Shown here: positions 24,701-37,009 of the stretch, piece by piece
Layout: every line of letters starts with the position of its first letter
Numbering within the stretch: position 1 is the stretch's first letter
NCBI RefSeq assembly: GCF_963678635.1
Contig: NC_087066.1
Location: forward strand, 2,661,633 to 2,725,632
Origin: Symsagittifera roscoffensis
Taxonomy: Eukaryota; Xenacoelomorpha; Acoela; Convolutidae
Direction of reading: 5' to 3'
Length of the DNA stretch: 64,000 nucleotides
Notes under the pieces: model-generated
What the model was told of the DNA's origin: nothing
Database searches by the model: none
Seen by the model: only the letters and a program-made list of their open reading frames with translations
Translations under genes and position numbers: made by a program

Positions 24701-26200
24701 AAATTGACATAGACCAATCACAAATTAAAAATCTACAACATTTTCCACCATATTCAGATTGTCAAAACAACCACTACGAATTAGAACTCTTAGGAAATTT
24801 TAGAGTCAAACCGATACCATATTCTTCATGGATTCAAAACAACACACAGCAAAAACCAATCAAAGAAAAATTTTATAAAACAGATCTATTCCCTTTAATA
24901 GAAAAAGAAAACCTAACTGATAATATAAATTTATCAAGACCACCAAATAATGACTCAAAATATACAATAAATCATATTTTTAACCTTCACGACCCACTAG
25001 ATACAAATCCTCCATCAAAAATAGAAATTGAAACCCTTTTTCTCCCATTAACAGAAAAAATAACACTCGAATTATTACAGAACCATCAAATTCTTGGCCC
25101 AGTCATTAGACAATTGAAATCTTGGCACAAAATTAAAACAAAGCCAATTAAAGCCTAAATCACCATTCTAGGAATTAAAACCCTTCTTAGATTTTTCAGA
25201 AACATTTACAATGCCTCTATCAACGAAAACACAGATATTCTAGAATACCAAACATCTGATATCAAAGTACCCTGCCTACCTTTAAGTATGATGCTTATAG
25301 CTTTTCATACCTCTCACTCTTTACACACAAAAGAACACTCAGGAGTAGAGAAAACATATTCAACTTTTATACAAAACTTTTATTTCCCAACTGCACCAAT
25401 TAATTGAAAGTATTATAAGTCAACTTGGATAAAAGTCATTTAAACAAACCATACCAAAACCAACAACAAAATGCAGAAAAACAAGATTCGGAAGGACAAA
25501 GTGTATACTTCAATCACAAAATTTCATTCGATACAAAAAGGACCAATATCACCATCCTCAGAAGAAAACTCATATATAATGGTCATAGTCGACGCATTTA
25601 CACACTACGTAGCACTAAAACCAGTACCCCATTATAATGCTTATTATGCATATACAACACCTTATGAACACTGGATAGCAAATTTCGGATTACCCCAAAT
25701 GCTTGTTACAGACAATGGCACTGCATTTATAAACAATGAAATCATTACACTATGACACTTATATAATATTAAGCACAAACCACGTACATCTCATGCACCT
25801 TGGACTTATGGATTAGTCGAAGGCATGAGCCGTTCATTATAAGAAAATTTTAGTTGTATCATTAACGGAATGGACACACGATACACTGAATGGTCAACAG
25901 ATGTAAGACTATTCCCTATATCTTATAACTCACAGACATCACAACAATTTAGGACTATCACCCTATGAAATGAATTTCAATCAAAAACCACGGAAATTGA
26001 CACTGGAAATAAATAAAATCTCAAAAATACAACCCTCCCCTATCAGGTAGAACAAAGATGAACAATTTTGTCATCTTAGACCTCAGAACTCACTCAAGCA
26101 AAAAAAAATAAATTAACCTAAAGAACAAAATGGACATGATCATTTAGCCTAAAGTACGAATATCTCTTAGATAACGCCAATCATCCAATCAATAACAACA
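24701..26200 (+). pseudogene. Integrase of G3 with readable catalytic core
   Basis: Zinc-binding part FHTSHSLHTKEHSGVEKTYS at about 25303-25363 (the G before H is changed to E). The core follows: IMVIVDAFTHYVALKPVP (first Asp) and LVTDNGTAFINNEI (second Asp) within the open frame 25471-25755, and WTYGLVEGMSRSL (catalytic Glu) near 25800-25840 after a stop. Spacing fits a DDE retroviral-type integrase. Stops near 25405, 25755 and 25842 make it inactive. The C-terminal part fades out by about 26200. Confidence 0.85.
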
Positions 26201-26241
26201 AAACAAGGAAGACCCTTGAGAGCCCTCTAAACTTCCCTTTA

Positions 26242-26617
26242 TCAAAACTTGCCGAAACCCAACCACTTGTCAAAAAACCAATAAATAACCCGACCACACT
26301 GGAATTTAGCCTTAGAAAAAAGTATTCGACGAAACGAATCATTTCTAAATATTTCAATATATTCCTTCAAACCTCTTTTCAATCTTTTCATATTTTTCAA
26401 ACTTTGTGTAATCTTTAGATCCAATATTCTAGAAATATTCATCCTCTCCCTGAAAACTGTTTCCAACTTTTTCATCATTTTTACTTTCTAGCCCAAACCT
26501 ACGTAAATCATTGACCACCTCCTCAGGTACGATACTACAAGTACTTATATAAATGTTCCAACATCTATTCAGTAGAAGTTTTCCTTCTTTTAAAAATAAT
26601 TCTCTCATTTTCGGCAT
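26242..26617 (-). CDS. Possible antisense frame between integrase and third ORF (G3)
   Basis: On the minus strand two overlapping frames (26617-26429 and 26478-26242) join with one frame change near 26465 to give about 125 codons. The composition is protein-like and basic: MPKMRELFLKEGKLLLNRC at the start, then KNMKRLKRGLKEYIEIF. The plus strand here reads as phenylalanine-rich fragments with many stops. The same stretch exists in G1. No family recognised. It could be an antisense gene of the element, a fragment of another transposon, or chance. Confidence 0.3.
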
Positions 26618-26625
26618 CCCTCAGT

Positions 26626-27371
26626 TTGACGTTATGCAAATGCATCAAGAGGGTTAATCTATTCTTCGCATTAGCAACAATACTTTTAATAATTTTTATT
26701 CAAAAAATTTACAGTAAACACTTAATAAATAATTTTTCAAAGTTTTCTAAAATTGCTAATCAACAACCCCCAAACCAGTCCCCACCAACAATGTCCCAAG
26801 AACCTCCAACAACACCAACAAATAGTCAAACAATTTACCCCCAATCATCAACACGCATCTCTTTTTAAGACAATCCTTATCGATTTGAAGAAAGACATGC
26901 ACGATTGTCCGAACCACTAGAACCAGTAATTCGTCAATCATCTCTAAGCAAACCACAATACGAACCAGAACAAAATATATACCCCCCTTCCAACAAGATC
27001 TTAATAGAGCAAGACGCCAAAATCATAACCAAAACACGCTCGAAATAAACAGACAAATTATTCGTCCAAGATGAAATACAAATTTGCAAACACCCAGAAA
27101 TCAATTCAACATACCTCAATCACCGATAGCAAACCCAGACCTCTCCAGTAGTACAGTTCAAAGTACTCCCCAGACCAAATCAAATATCCCATCAGATTAT
27201 TTAGGTTCGACCCCTACATCTGAACAAGTCCGAGAAAATCCTTTTAAGCCCCTAACCACTACAGAGCACTTTTTCAGTACCAGAATATCTTTCACTCCCT
27301 TCAACCATTTCCATAACTCAGATCCCACAAACATCATTTCCTACAAGTTTTCCTACAAATCTCGACGCTAG
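26626..27371 (+). pseudogene. Third ORF of G3: membrane segment plus Pro/Thr-rich chain
   Basis: Duplicate of 12203-12964. Begins MTLCKCIKRVNLFFALATIL, followed by a Pro/Gln/Thr-rich chain to a stop at 26868. A second open part at 27084-27371 is Pro/Ser/Thr-rich. A 15-base in-frame deletion near 27177 distinguishes it from G1. Confidence 0.5.
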
Positions 27372-27750
27372 GTATAGAGAAAATTCAACGATTAACATAC
27401 ACCTACGATTAGACCGGAATACATTCGTAGCAACCCCTTCATTGTTTGGACAACATCACGAAAATAACAGGTTACACAAATGGGCACTAAACAGATTACA
27501 ATATTGACAAGATATCCACAAAGATACACAAGAACGAAACTTACAAACACTTAAAAAAAATGATCTGACACTAAAATTTGAAATCACGGTAAGACTAATG
27601 AATGTAATTCACCATCCCTTATCCCTAGCCCCACCCCCAATTTAGCAGCTCAGTTTTTACCTCCCCCATTTATAACCACAAAAATCATCTACAAATACGA
27701 TAGATATACTAAAAAGACAATTGGATTTATAACTCAGGACTATCCTACAC

Positions 27751-30188
27751 TTGTATCTTCTAAAAATACTAATTTTCCAGACCCTTCTCTTTCTCAATTT
27801 CTCAAAACCCGATCATAACAATCCTTCTCCCGAACAAGTGCCCATGATTTACCAGTCACACATTACGACTGTGAAGAAAATGAACAAAAAAACATTACAT
27901 AAATATGCAACAAATCAAATCACCCAATGCGAAACCGAACCACATTAAATAGAAACAACAATCATAATAGCTACACTTTACTCAAAAGCACGAGCTACAA
28001 CACTAACAGGATATAAATTCACAGGAAAATTTTCCGAAAAGAAAGTACATTGTTCCCAAGTTTCAAACGGAAACAAAAACAGACTAGATCATGAGTCTTT
28101 TTACCAAAATAACATCAAAAGACTATTACATCTCAGCCCTAACTATTGTAAAAACGAACTTAGCCGATTAAAAATTACATCAAACAAAGGTAAAAACAGA
28201 AAGCTTTCAAGTTTTTCCAGACTCTGCACTTCAAGCCGATTTTGAAAGATACCAGGGTCATATGAAACTAGACGACAAATTTCTATTCCACGGCGCACCT
28301 GGAAGATTAACTTATGATCTCCATGCTAAAAAATGGATGCCATACATTGGAATAAACAATTCCTCAAAATGTTATGGCCGACACTAAATAAAGGATGTCA
28401 AGAAAAAATTGATTAGAAAATACAACTTAAAAAAGTGCAGCTAACACGAGATTTAAAAGATGACACTATAATTTATCAAGGAATCAAATTCCCTTGCAAA
28501 AACCACAAAGGATACTGCGATCCTACTACCCGAACACAAGCAACAATTGTTTTGTTTCCCGAAGACAGTTGTACCACAATTCAAATATGAAAAAAACATA
28601 CTAGAATGATAAAACTTCACCAAAAATGTTTTATTGAATCAATCCCTTGTGAACATGTGAATCCTTATCAGTTCAGACATAGTAATTTGAATTTAGAAAC
28701 GTACATATTATAGAAAACAAAATGTTACGTTTCCAAATATACCAAGAAACTTGCTTCTAAATACACCAAACCACTTTAAAAAACACAAATCCCAGAAATT
28801 CTTGTCGAATACGAACAAGGTTTGACACGAATACAGGAAAATTAATTAAACATCCAAAGGCAACACATCACTCAACTAGTGACAAAAATTCATATATCCC
28901 TGTAAACCTTCTAAAAATACAGGAAACATTGGTGGAAATACAAAACCACAAGACAAAGACAGCACACATTTTCAGGAATTATCACTAATAAACAACACGT
29001 AATTTGGTGCAATTCAAAATGTCATAAACCTAGACATGAAGTAGATAATAAGTAGAATTTTTCAAGAAATGTCTTTGACAGAACTTGAAACACTCCATCA
29101 ACTATGCGATTTTGAAAGAACACAAGTTTTACAATCACTTGCACTAGCAGTATTAAAATTCCCTTATGCAGGATATTTTTTATCAGGTAACAGATCAATT
29201 TTTTTTACTAAGAAGGAAACATCTTATGGCATTACACTTGTAGCAAAAAAATCACCTTTATATGTTTTTGAAGACAAAAGATGCTATAAAAGAATCCCAA
29301 TATTCTACAAAAACAAAGTATTTTTTGTTGATACACTCTCCCGGCGAACTTATTTTTGAGATACAGCAAGCAGTCCTATGGGGATCAGAAAATAGCCATA
29401 AGGTAGTACAATTAAACCCCGACGAAGATAAAAACTACTTTCTCGCACTAAATCCTACACATATGCAACCACCAAAAAAGTTTTCACCAGAAAGCATTAG
29501 AGCTATTGCCCGCAATTCAAATATCAATTCACAATCGATCGGCATATACTCTAAATCCGATCTTGAACATCACATACGTACACAACAAAATCAAGAAAAA
29601 CTCACAAAAAAGAACACTATACAACGAAATTCTATAGATCAAAACCTAAGCAAACTTGCAGAAACAGAAGGCTTTTCAGACATATACGCACAAGACTATA
29701 CCAAATATTTTAAAGATATAAAGATTACAATCACTTAAATGGCGAAAAAAAACAGACCACAAGATATATCACCAAAAAATAATTTTAGTTTTGTAAAACT
29801 GAACAACGATTTTCTTGCCTTTCTAGGATGGCCCTACTACATCTTAGAAAGATTGGCTATATTAAAGGCAATGTTTAACTTTCTGGGATTTCTTTTCTTG
29901 CTCTTAAAAGTAATCTACAATAAATGCGCAATACACACGCAAGTAAACAAACGAGGAAGCGTTGCACATATACTTTTTGCAGGATTTTTTGTAGTCTTTT
30001 CTACATCAATAAATAAAATATTTTTACACGCTCAAATAAAAGAATACAATACCAATTTATCAACAACACCAGAGACATATGACGATTCACACAATAATAC
30101 AAACCCAACGCCTACGGCACCACAACTACAAAACCTAAATCATAACCTTTCCTTATCATTAGTACCACAAAATTTTAGAAATTGTAAC
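27751..30188 (+). pseudogene. env: Envelope-like gene of G3 (frameshifted, 3' truncated)
   Basis: Same layout as G1: hydrophobic start at 27751, ectodomain pieces, open frames at 29069-29359 (DKRCYKRIPIFYKNKVFFVD), 29262-29738 and 29739-30203, the last holding the hydrophobic stretch LKAMFNFLGFLFLLLKVIY and ending at the junction with R3. Both copies share the frame change after FVDTLSRRTYF, so that break predates the duplication. A further break near 29735 is new in this copy. Confidence 0.55.
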
Positions 30189-30857
30189 ATTCGCCCCAAA
30201 TAGTACAAAGTGACGGAGCGTAGAAAAAGCACATATAGACGACTTGCCGGCGTCAGTTAACTAAATTCTACTGGTTTTTCACCGTTTCGATCTAGCCAGT
30301 TGATTTTCTGGTCTGCTTAGGGCTAAGTAAAAAGTTACTATTTTCAGGCCAACATACAAACGACTCTTACTCAGCTTCCGTTTACATCCAAAGACAACCA
30401 CATAGCTGGGTCTCGGATACCCAGACTACATGATTGCTATTAAGACCATGGCCCGAATATCTTTATTTACTATGTTTTTGGTGACAGTTCTACATTAAAT
30501 CTATTGGAGATGGGATTGACCCTTTCCTCTTTCAAGCTACCCATATTCTAAAATAACAAATCATACCGGTGTTAATTCAAAAGTTTATGACATCAGACTA
30601 GCTAAAAAGTCAGTTTATTACAGTCCTTCACCATATGATGTCTCTGGGGGACCGAGTTTCCGATTCCGTGCTTTTTCTGTAAAAACGTCGAATTTACTCC
30701 AAATTCGTGGCATGGGAGGGTACTGCTCCTTCCTTTTTTTCTCCCACTGAAGCCTTCTTTCAGTCTCTTGTCTGCAATTAGTTGTCTTATCGTGCTAACG
30801 ATAAGAGACTTCGTTTTTTATATCGTTCTCGTTCGACCGTCTCTCACTAAATTAGTT
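30189..30857 (+). repeat. Repeat R, copy R3, cut by the assembly gap
   Basis: First 670 bases of R, matching R1 and R2, up to the N run. Its hairpin is shorter but perfect: TCTTATCGT-gcta-ACGATAAGA at 30785-30806. The right half of R is not found on the far side of the gap. Confidence 0.85.
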
Positions 30858-31057
30858 NNNNNNNNNNNNNNNNNNNNNNNNNNNNNNNNNNNNNNNNNNN
30901 NNNNNNNNNNNNNNNNNNNNNNNNNNNNNNNNNNNNNNNNNNNNNNNNNNNNNNNNNNNNNNNNNNNNNNNNNNNNNNNNNNNNNNNNNNNNNNNNNNNN
31001 NNNNNNNNNNNNNNNNNNNNNNNNNNNNNNNNNNNNNNNNNNNNNNNNNNNNNNNNN
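30858..31057. other. Assembly gap (200 N)
   Basis: Exactly 200 undetermined bases, a round number typical of a placeholder of unknown true length. Base composition changes sharply across it. Confidence 0.98.
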
Positions 31058-31107
31058 ACTATTTTGCCTCCTGTTCTCCCCTTCAGTCTCTTCAGCCCTT
31101 TCTTGGC

Positions 31108-31676
31108 TCACCTGACGGGCAATTTTCTCACAATTTGATTTTCATCGGCACTGTCCTCCGAAACCGATTCGGTCAGAACGTCACACTCTACGGAGCTTAT
31201 TAGCTTCCCTAGAACCTCGCGCATGATGGGTTGGTTCAACCCCGACTTCATTACGGACTGCGTCCCGCACCTGCGTATCACGTCCCATGTCCTTTCCATG
31301 AAGGTCACTCGGTTCCAAGTCACTCCTGCCTTTCGTTCAAGTTCACTCTGGTACCTCTTCCACTCTTCTTCAGGCAGCGTGCTCAGGAAGGATACCCTCA
31401 TAGTCTTGTCGATTCTTCTCCTCCTTGGTGACTCTGTATGTCCTTTCTCCGGTAATGCATTGCCAGGCCTATCGGATCCACTGGGGATAAACTGGCTGGC
31501 GCCTCCCTCTTAGGGGACATGAAAGACGATGGTGTCATCAACAAAAAATTTCCATCGACTTCCCCTTCGCTGTCTTCGCTGAACTGTTGTTCCAGCAATT
31601 CTCTCTCCAACGCTCCTAGGTCCAATCCATTTGACTTGTCTCCCTTTCCCTTCATATGATCGTCATCCTGATCCAT
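31108..31676 (-). pseudogene. H block: distal accessory frames
   Basis: Two overlapping minus-strand frames. 31676-31398 encodes an acidic/Ser-rich segment with LGALERELLEQQ and FLLMTPSSFMSP. 31401-31108 encodes RVSFLSTLPEEEWKRYQ, a helical charged segment. They look like successive parts of one gag-like or structural protein split by a frame change. No family assigned. The frame runs toward the gap. Confidence 0.45.
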
Positions 31677-32058
31677 CTGCTCATCATCTTTGTGTCTGGT
31701 CTCGGCCCAGGTCCCGAAGGGCCTCGTCGAATATCCATGCCCGATTCCGGCCGTGCCGGTGCGTTTAGAACCCCGCGTGGTAGAACAACTCGTCGTTCAC
31801 CAGGAACTACACCGACTCATCGCCATGTGGCGCCAGCTCGTCAACCGTTATGTCTGTGCCTCCCCTAAGTTCCTTAAGCTCTTACAATAACACTACTTCA
31901 TCTCTTTTGGCCACCTTAACCTGGACCAATCATCGGCGAGTGTGTACACATTAACCACACATCGGCGGACACGCCAGGTTTTCTCGAGGGTGGTGCGTTG
32001 ATCTTCTTTCGACTCCACGCCTCTGGGAAACTGAAGTCAAAGGTTCCATCCCTTCACT
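31677..32058 (-). other. H block: degraded spacer between accessory frames
   Basis: GC-rich sequence with only short frames; probably decayed coding sequence linking the flanking minus-strand frames. Confidence 0.3.
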
Positions 32059-34497
32059 TCATTTCCGCATTCTAGCTTCCGCATCACGGGTGGCACCAAT
32101 ACGAGTGGCAATAGCAGGAGACGTGACTCCCAGCAGCAACCTCCTTATCGGCGGGTACCGAGGACACTGGCTCGGTAGTGGCCTGGATCCGGTCAGCCAT
32201 GTATCTTGGTTCTTCTTGACGTGTGCGTAAGCCTCCGGCCAAGCCGGGACCCGCATCGCCTCTCCCGTGTCTTTCATCACTGGTCGCAAACTCCAGAGCT
32301 TAGGGTCAAACTGGATGTGGAAAAGGTCTACATCATCCAAGCGGCACTTGAAACTGTTGTTGAAGTCCATCAGTATCCATCCTGGCTCCGCGATTCTCCC
32401 GAATAATCTGTCATCACTGCACAATCCTCTTAGCTCCTTCTATTCCACCCAATTCAACACGGAACAATCCACAACGGAGACTAAGTTAACATACAACACC
32501 GCGTTCTGGTTCGCCTTCACTTGTACGTCTGGGAACCATATGACATCACCGGTCCGTACACTAACGTGGCGAACTCCCTTAGTCCGTGGACCAGAGCCAG
32601 CGGGTCGATCCGCATCATTACAGCCAGATCTATCAGCAAAGGTGTGCCACAATACTGTTTGCACTCACTCACTCCCGAGGTACTGTAGCAAGTGGAGTAA
32701 TACTGGAGTATCATACAATCCTTAATTTTCCGGTGTGAGGCAATTTCCAACTGCGCGTTGAATTCTCGACTCGCTCCCTGCAGTTGTTCGGGATAGCGTA
32801 GAAGCACGAAAAAATCGCCCAACTGACCATACGTCCTTGCAATTAGGGTAAGGATTCCATCCAACCTCAGGTTCGCCAACGCGTGGGTGAAGAGATTTGC
32901 AGGTCCTTTAACAAAGTTCTCATGACCAAACGTTACATACAATGCCAATACCAGACCAATTGACAATTTTCGGATGTTCGCGATCAAATTCCGGGAGGCC
33001 CGCGGGTAAAACATGGACAGGAAGGACGGCGTCCATCCCACTCCTGTTTCTCCCAGGATATCGTCAGATCTCTCATATTGTGCCTTTGTGGCCGAAGTAT
33101 CCGCTTGGAATCTGTCTAGCGACATCGTGTTTACGTCTTGCATCAATTGTATCATCATGCCTCCAGTCTACTCCCTTCCATTGAACAAGTTTCTCAGACA
33201 TGCGTGTATTTCCTTGATTACAGCTGGCGCGTGCTCGAAAGCATTTTCTCCTAAGATACACACACTTGGCGATAAACACGAATTGGTGTGTGGCTTCGTC
33301 CTCAAGGCCAACGCTATGAGGTCCTCTTCTGCTGATGTCAAATTTCTTCTGACCGTCCTTCCCTGCTCGTTTCTAGCATAATCCATTTGTCTGAACCAGA
33401 GGTCATCTGTAACCTGTTGTACTAACTAATTATCATCATCTAGTCCCCGCCTCAATTTCAGTAACCTGGCGAAGTTGGACAGACCCAACCCCAGGACTTC
33501 GTCCAGTACCAACCGAGTCGTGCTGCAATCCTTGAATCCCTGCATGGCATTGGAAATGTCCACCCAGATGGCAGGAAGCTCAGAACGGAGTCAATAATAG
33601 TTATTGGGGTCAACTATTCTGTTTGGCGCGGGTATGATCACGCTGAATCGTCCCTCTGTTAGAGTTGTAACCATTGTGTACACAAATTGCAAGGCTTCTG
33701 GCAATGCGGCGTATCCCGGTGATAATACAAAAATGATCTTCACCCCGTTCTTAGTGAAGTGTCGCTGCAATGATGTCTCTACCTCGGTCATGGCTGAGGG
33801 CAACGTCATGATGGCCTCCCCCATGAAATCATTGTTGGATATTGATCCATCTGTCACACGGGACAACAACCCTCTGCTCTGCAGGTGGTCAATCGAGCCG
33901 GCAATTATTATCACTTGCGGATCCATGCTGACCGTCCTCTGCACGCTTATTGTCAAGCCCACTGATTGCCCCCAGTTCAACTTAATCGCTGTCAAGAAAA
34001 TCACGTCGGGCCAAAATAGTAAACGAGGCGTATAGAGATAATCTGAACTGGCCACTATCAGGTACTTGGCAGCCTTTATATCTAGGGGATCATAGGCAGG
34101 AAACAAGCTGTCACCCATTGGTGTCTTCAATCCGGCGTACCTCTTATCGTCCCCCTCCAACGAGGTAGCTCGGGGATAGACTCTTGAATACTCACCAGGC
34201 TCTTGGCCGGGTGGTTTGGAGAACTGCCCATACATCTTATGGTGCTTAGTGTTGAGCTCATTCTCTGTCAAAAATTTGCCCCTACGGGAAGGCGGTGTTA
34301 ATTCCCTTGCTCTCCGATGGACGTCCGTAAGAGATCGGATATTCAAGGGTCAAAAGGTATTTTCTTGAGGCAATCTATCAAGATCCACAAACCTGAGCGT
34401 GGTCGCGGAGCTAAACTGTTCCTGTTCCGCTAACAGCCAGTCCACGCCCGGTATTCGATATAATCCCGAAGCTGTGGGACCTTCTCCAACCATCATC
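32059..34497 (-). pseudogene. H accessory polyprotein, second half (SGNH-related-looking module plus unknown domain)
   Basis: A long minus-strand reading (34497 down to 32059) crossing a few stops and frame changes. The frame 34346-33591 contains WPDVIFLTAIKLNWGQ, then PQVIIIAGSIDHLQSRGLL, then VKIIFVLSPGYAALPEAL. Order and hydrophobic-strand pattern resemble a Rossmann-like SGNH fold with the block III 'GxND' changed to GSID. No catalytic Ser block is evident, so it may be an inactive relative. Downstream frames (33386-33168, 33158-32517, 32424-32059) are Leu-rich with a few Cys and end with LMDFNNSFKC and RPVMKDTGEAMRVP. Function unknown. It is continuous with the SGNH-bearing part upstream. 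Confidence 0.45.
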
Positions 34498-34557
34498 TAC
34501 TTTGCATCCGATCGACATATCAACGTGTTCATGTTCAAAGTCGTTGACATATCCGAC

Positions 34558-36069
34558 TTATACTGTCCCCAGCCGCTGGGATCTGGATGGTTCCAAAGTA
34601 GCCCACCGACTCGTCCATGGGCTTCCTGCAGAAGCAGGAAGTGCCGCGGCGGGTGAGGTACTCGTCCTCGATACGGTTTGAGAGCTAGTCTGACTCTGAT
34701 CAATTGGCCTCCCAAGTCGGCTCTCTAACGGTTGTCTTCTAGGGGGACGAGCAGTCCCCATTATTTCTCTCACATCTGAGCTTGGAGCAACGGGAGCGGT
34801 TGCGCCCGTTTCCATTGCTAGGGGCACGAGACGAGTGGCAAGTGGTTCCGGCACGTTATCCCTCACCCTACCTCCTCGAGTCGAACTGGTCCGAGCCAGT
34901 GAGTCAATTGTCCTCATTTCTTGCGCCATTTCCTCTATCTTTGTCTGAAACACATCAATTATCCAGCGTGTCCCTAGCAGAGTATTGAAATGCATCCCAT
35001 CTCTGGTGAGTGCCAGATGATCAGTCATGCGCAGCGTGTTCTCAAGATCCATGAGTCGCAGCTCGCTAGGATTGCTTCTCACCAAACTGCTGGTCACATC
35101 GTTCCATCGGGTCACGTTGCCATTCATGAAGTCAACCACTGGCGTGTTCACCTACGGATTCTGTGGTATTGTGCACAGCACCACGAGTCGGGTTCTGTAT
35201 TTCTTCTTTAGTTCGTTCAAAAGACAGACTAGTAGTGGCTCCCACTTGCCTTCTGGGGTAACAGGGACCCTTGAAACGTCATTGGTACTGAGCATTATCA
35301 CCAACGTATCTAAGTGATCCTCGCCCTGAATCTCTATCATTTTAATGAACTGAGCCACGGAGGTCACTCCAAAAGATAGAACAGTAGTCTGACCACTCAC
35401 AAAGATCTCGTTCAGATCCCTCACTAGACTATCTTCAACAACCAAATGACGACTCTTTGGAGGAATTGCCTGGTTGATTATGGCAGGTTTCCAGCTCATG
35501 CGGTTCAAACAGGCTCAAGGATGCTCCGCAGCTACTTGCACAAATGAGTTGCGTACCGCTAAGTTCTTTCTGATGTCCACTACACGAGATTTTGAAGCAG
35601 TCCCGCCACGTGCAGGTCCCGTTGGCACAATGGCTCGTAACGTTCGTTCCGAGCAACTCAAGGAGCGATCATGGCGTTGGAAAGGGACGACCCTACCCAG
35701 CGTCCGGCCACTGGTCCTGTTGATCTCGTCCATCGTCGCTCGGCTACCTGAATAAATGACTCCTGAAACTGGGGAGCCAAATAGGTGTCTGAAGAATCCA
35801 GTATCGTATTCCTTGAGCTCGAGGCAGATTGTGATGTTGGCTGAGGAGCCTCGGGCTCCCTCGGGTCGCACAGCTCCTGTGCCTTTGTCCTGGGACAGTT
35901 GTCTCTGGATCCATCCGAGGAGTTCATCCTCGCCAGAACCTCCGGTGACACTTGGCTCACCCTCGCCATACATAACTCTTTCAGGTGTCTCATCTTTTCC
36001 TTTTTGAGAGCTATTCGCCTGTCCTCGTATTCCTTCTTCCACTCGTCTCTTTCTCGATGTCTCACTCAT
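34558..36069 (-). pseudogene. H accessory polyprotein, first half with SGNH-hydrolase-like domain
   Basis: One minus-strand frame of 504 codons interrupted by only two stops (35515-35517 and 35152-35154). It holds the SGNH blocks in order: VVEDSLVRDL (block I, Ser present, usual Gly changed to Glu), SFGVTSVAQF (block II Gly), VIMLSTNDVSRVP (block III Asn), and after the second stop LTRDGMHFNTLLGTRWI (block V, Asp-x-x-His). Such esterase-like domains act on acyl or acetyl esters in other families. The upstream part is charged and coiled-coil-like in an overlapping frame (36065-35658, MRHRERDEWKKEYEDRR). Whether it belongs to the neighbouring gag-pol element or to a separate one is open. Confidence 0.6.
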
Positions 36070-37009
36070 CTTTACTCTCTTCTGTGGCTGCCGATAAAAG
36101 GCTGCACTGGTCGAACAGGTAAGGGCATCTCACCTAGCCGGTGATCCCTCTGCTCACCTAGTCCCGGCTCACGAGCCAAGTCATGGCCAGACATTTCCCC
36201 TCGCTGCCATCTCATCAGTCAGAAATTGCAATCCACCAGACGTTGATATATCTCGTCTAGAGTCGTTCCTAGGCTCGCTGAGATGAAATCCATCAAATCG
36301 TTCGTGTCACTCATCTTCCTTCGTGTATGTTTTGTCGCACTCTTCTGATAGTTCAAGGTCAATGAACAAAGTGGGATCAATCAAGATCTTAAAATCAAGT
36401 CACGACGTTAGAACCATCATTCCAGGCTGTCTCTTCTCTGGGATAAAACATCAATCACATCTCTTAAAAACATCCCATTGAAACTCTCTTTCGTTCTTTA
36501 TTTAAAAGCTAGCACCAAGGTGGATCGTCCACCTGCGATCTTGTCAAGATAACACAACTGAGCGCTGTCACCTTTCGTACCTGGAGTGTTCCAGGCTTTC
36601 ATGACTTGAACATCACATAAAACATAACCTAACAACAACATAACATACAAATATCACACACATCAACACTATCGCATAACAAACCAATCCCTAATAGTTA
36701 ACCTAAAACCTGATCCTAGTGCCTAAAAAGCAAACTTAACAAAGACTACTTAACACCTGATATGAGTCTAGCATATACTCAGGCAAAATTTTTTATCTAA
36801 GTAGACTTCTATGTCTGTCTCTGAAAACATTACATGTACGAAGGCGTACATCTCTCTCGGATGCAGCTTTCCCCTATTGGGATCATAAACTGGTAAAGAG
36901 AGAGAGGTCTTCCTCTCTCGACCAGTAAGTCCCTAAGTCGAGTTAAGGCCAGCACCAAGTTTTCGGGACTTACATCTTGGTTGTCATTGGCCTCAGTTAA
37001 AAGAAAACA
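36070..37009. other. Non-coding stretch with inverted repeats between accessory and pol frames
   Basis: No convincing frame. AT content rises in 36600-36780. Perfect short palindromes occur: AGGTGGA-tcg-TCCACCT at about 36518-36535, CCTGGA-gtgt-TCCAGG near 36579-36594, and a gagagagg/cctctctc pair near 36900-36930. Could be a regulatory or LTR region between two elements; no matching second LTR was found. Confidence 0.4.

Noticed and set aside
31223-35755. Many plus-strand frames of 60-150 codons in the GC-rich block
   Set aside because: They lie opposite minus-strand frames with clear domains (SGNH, Gypsy pol) and are Cys/Ser/Pro-rich shadows.
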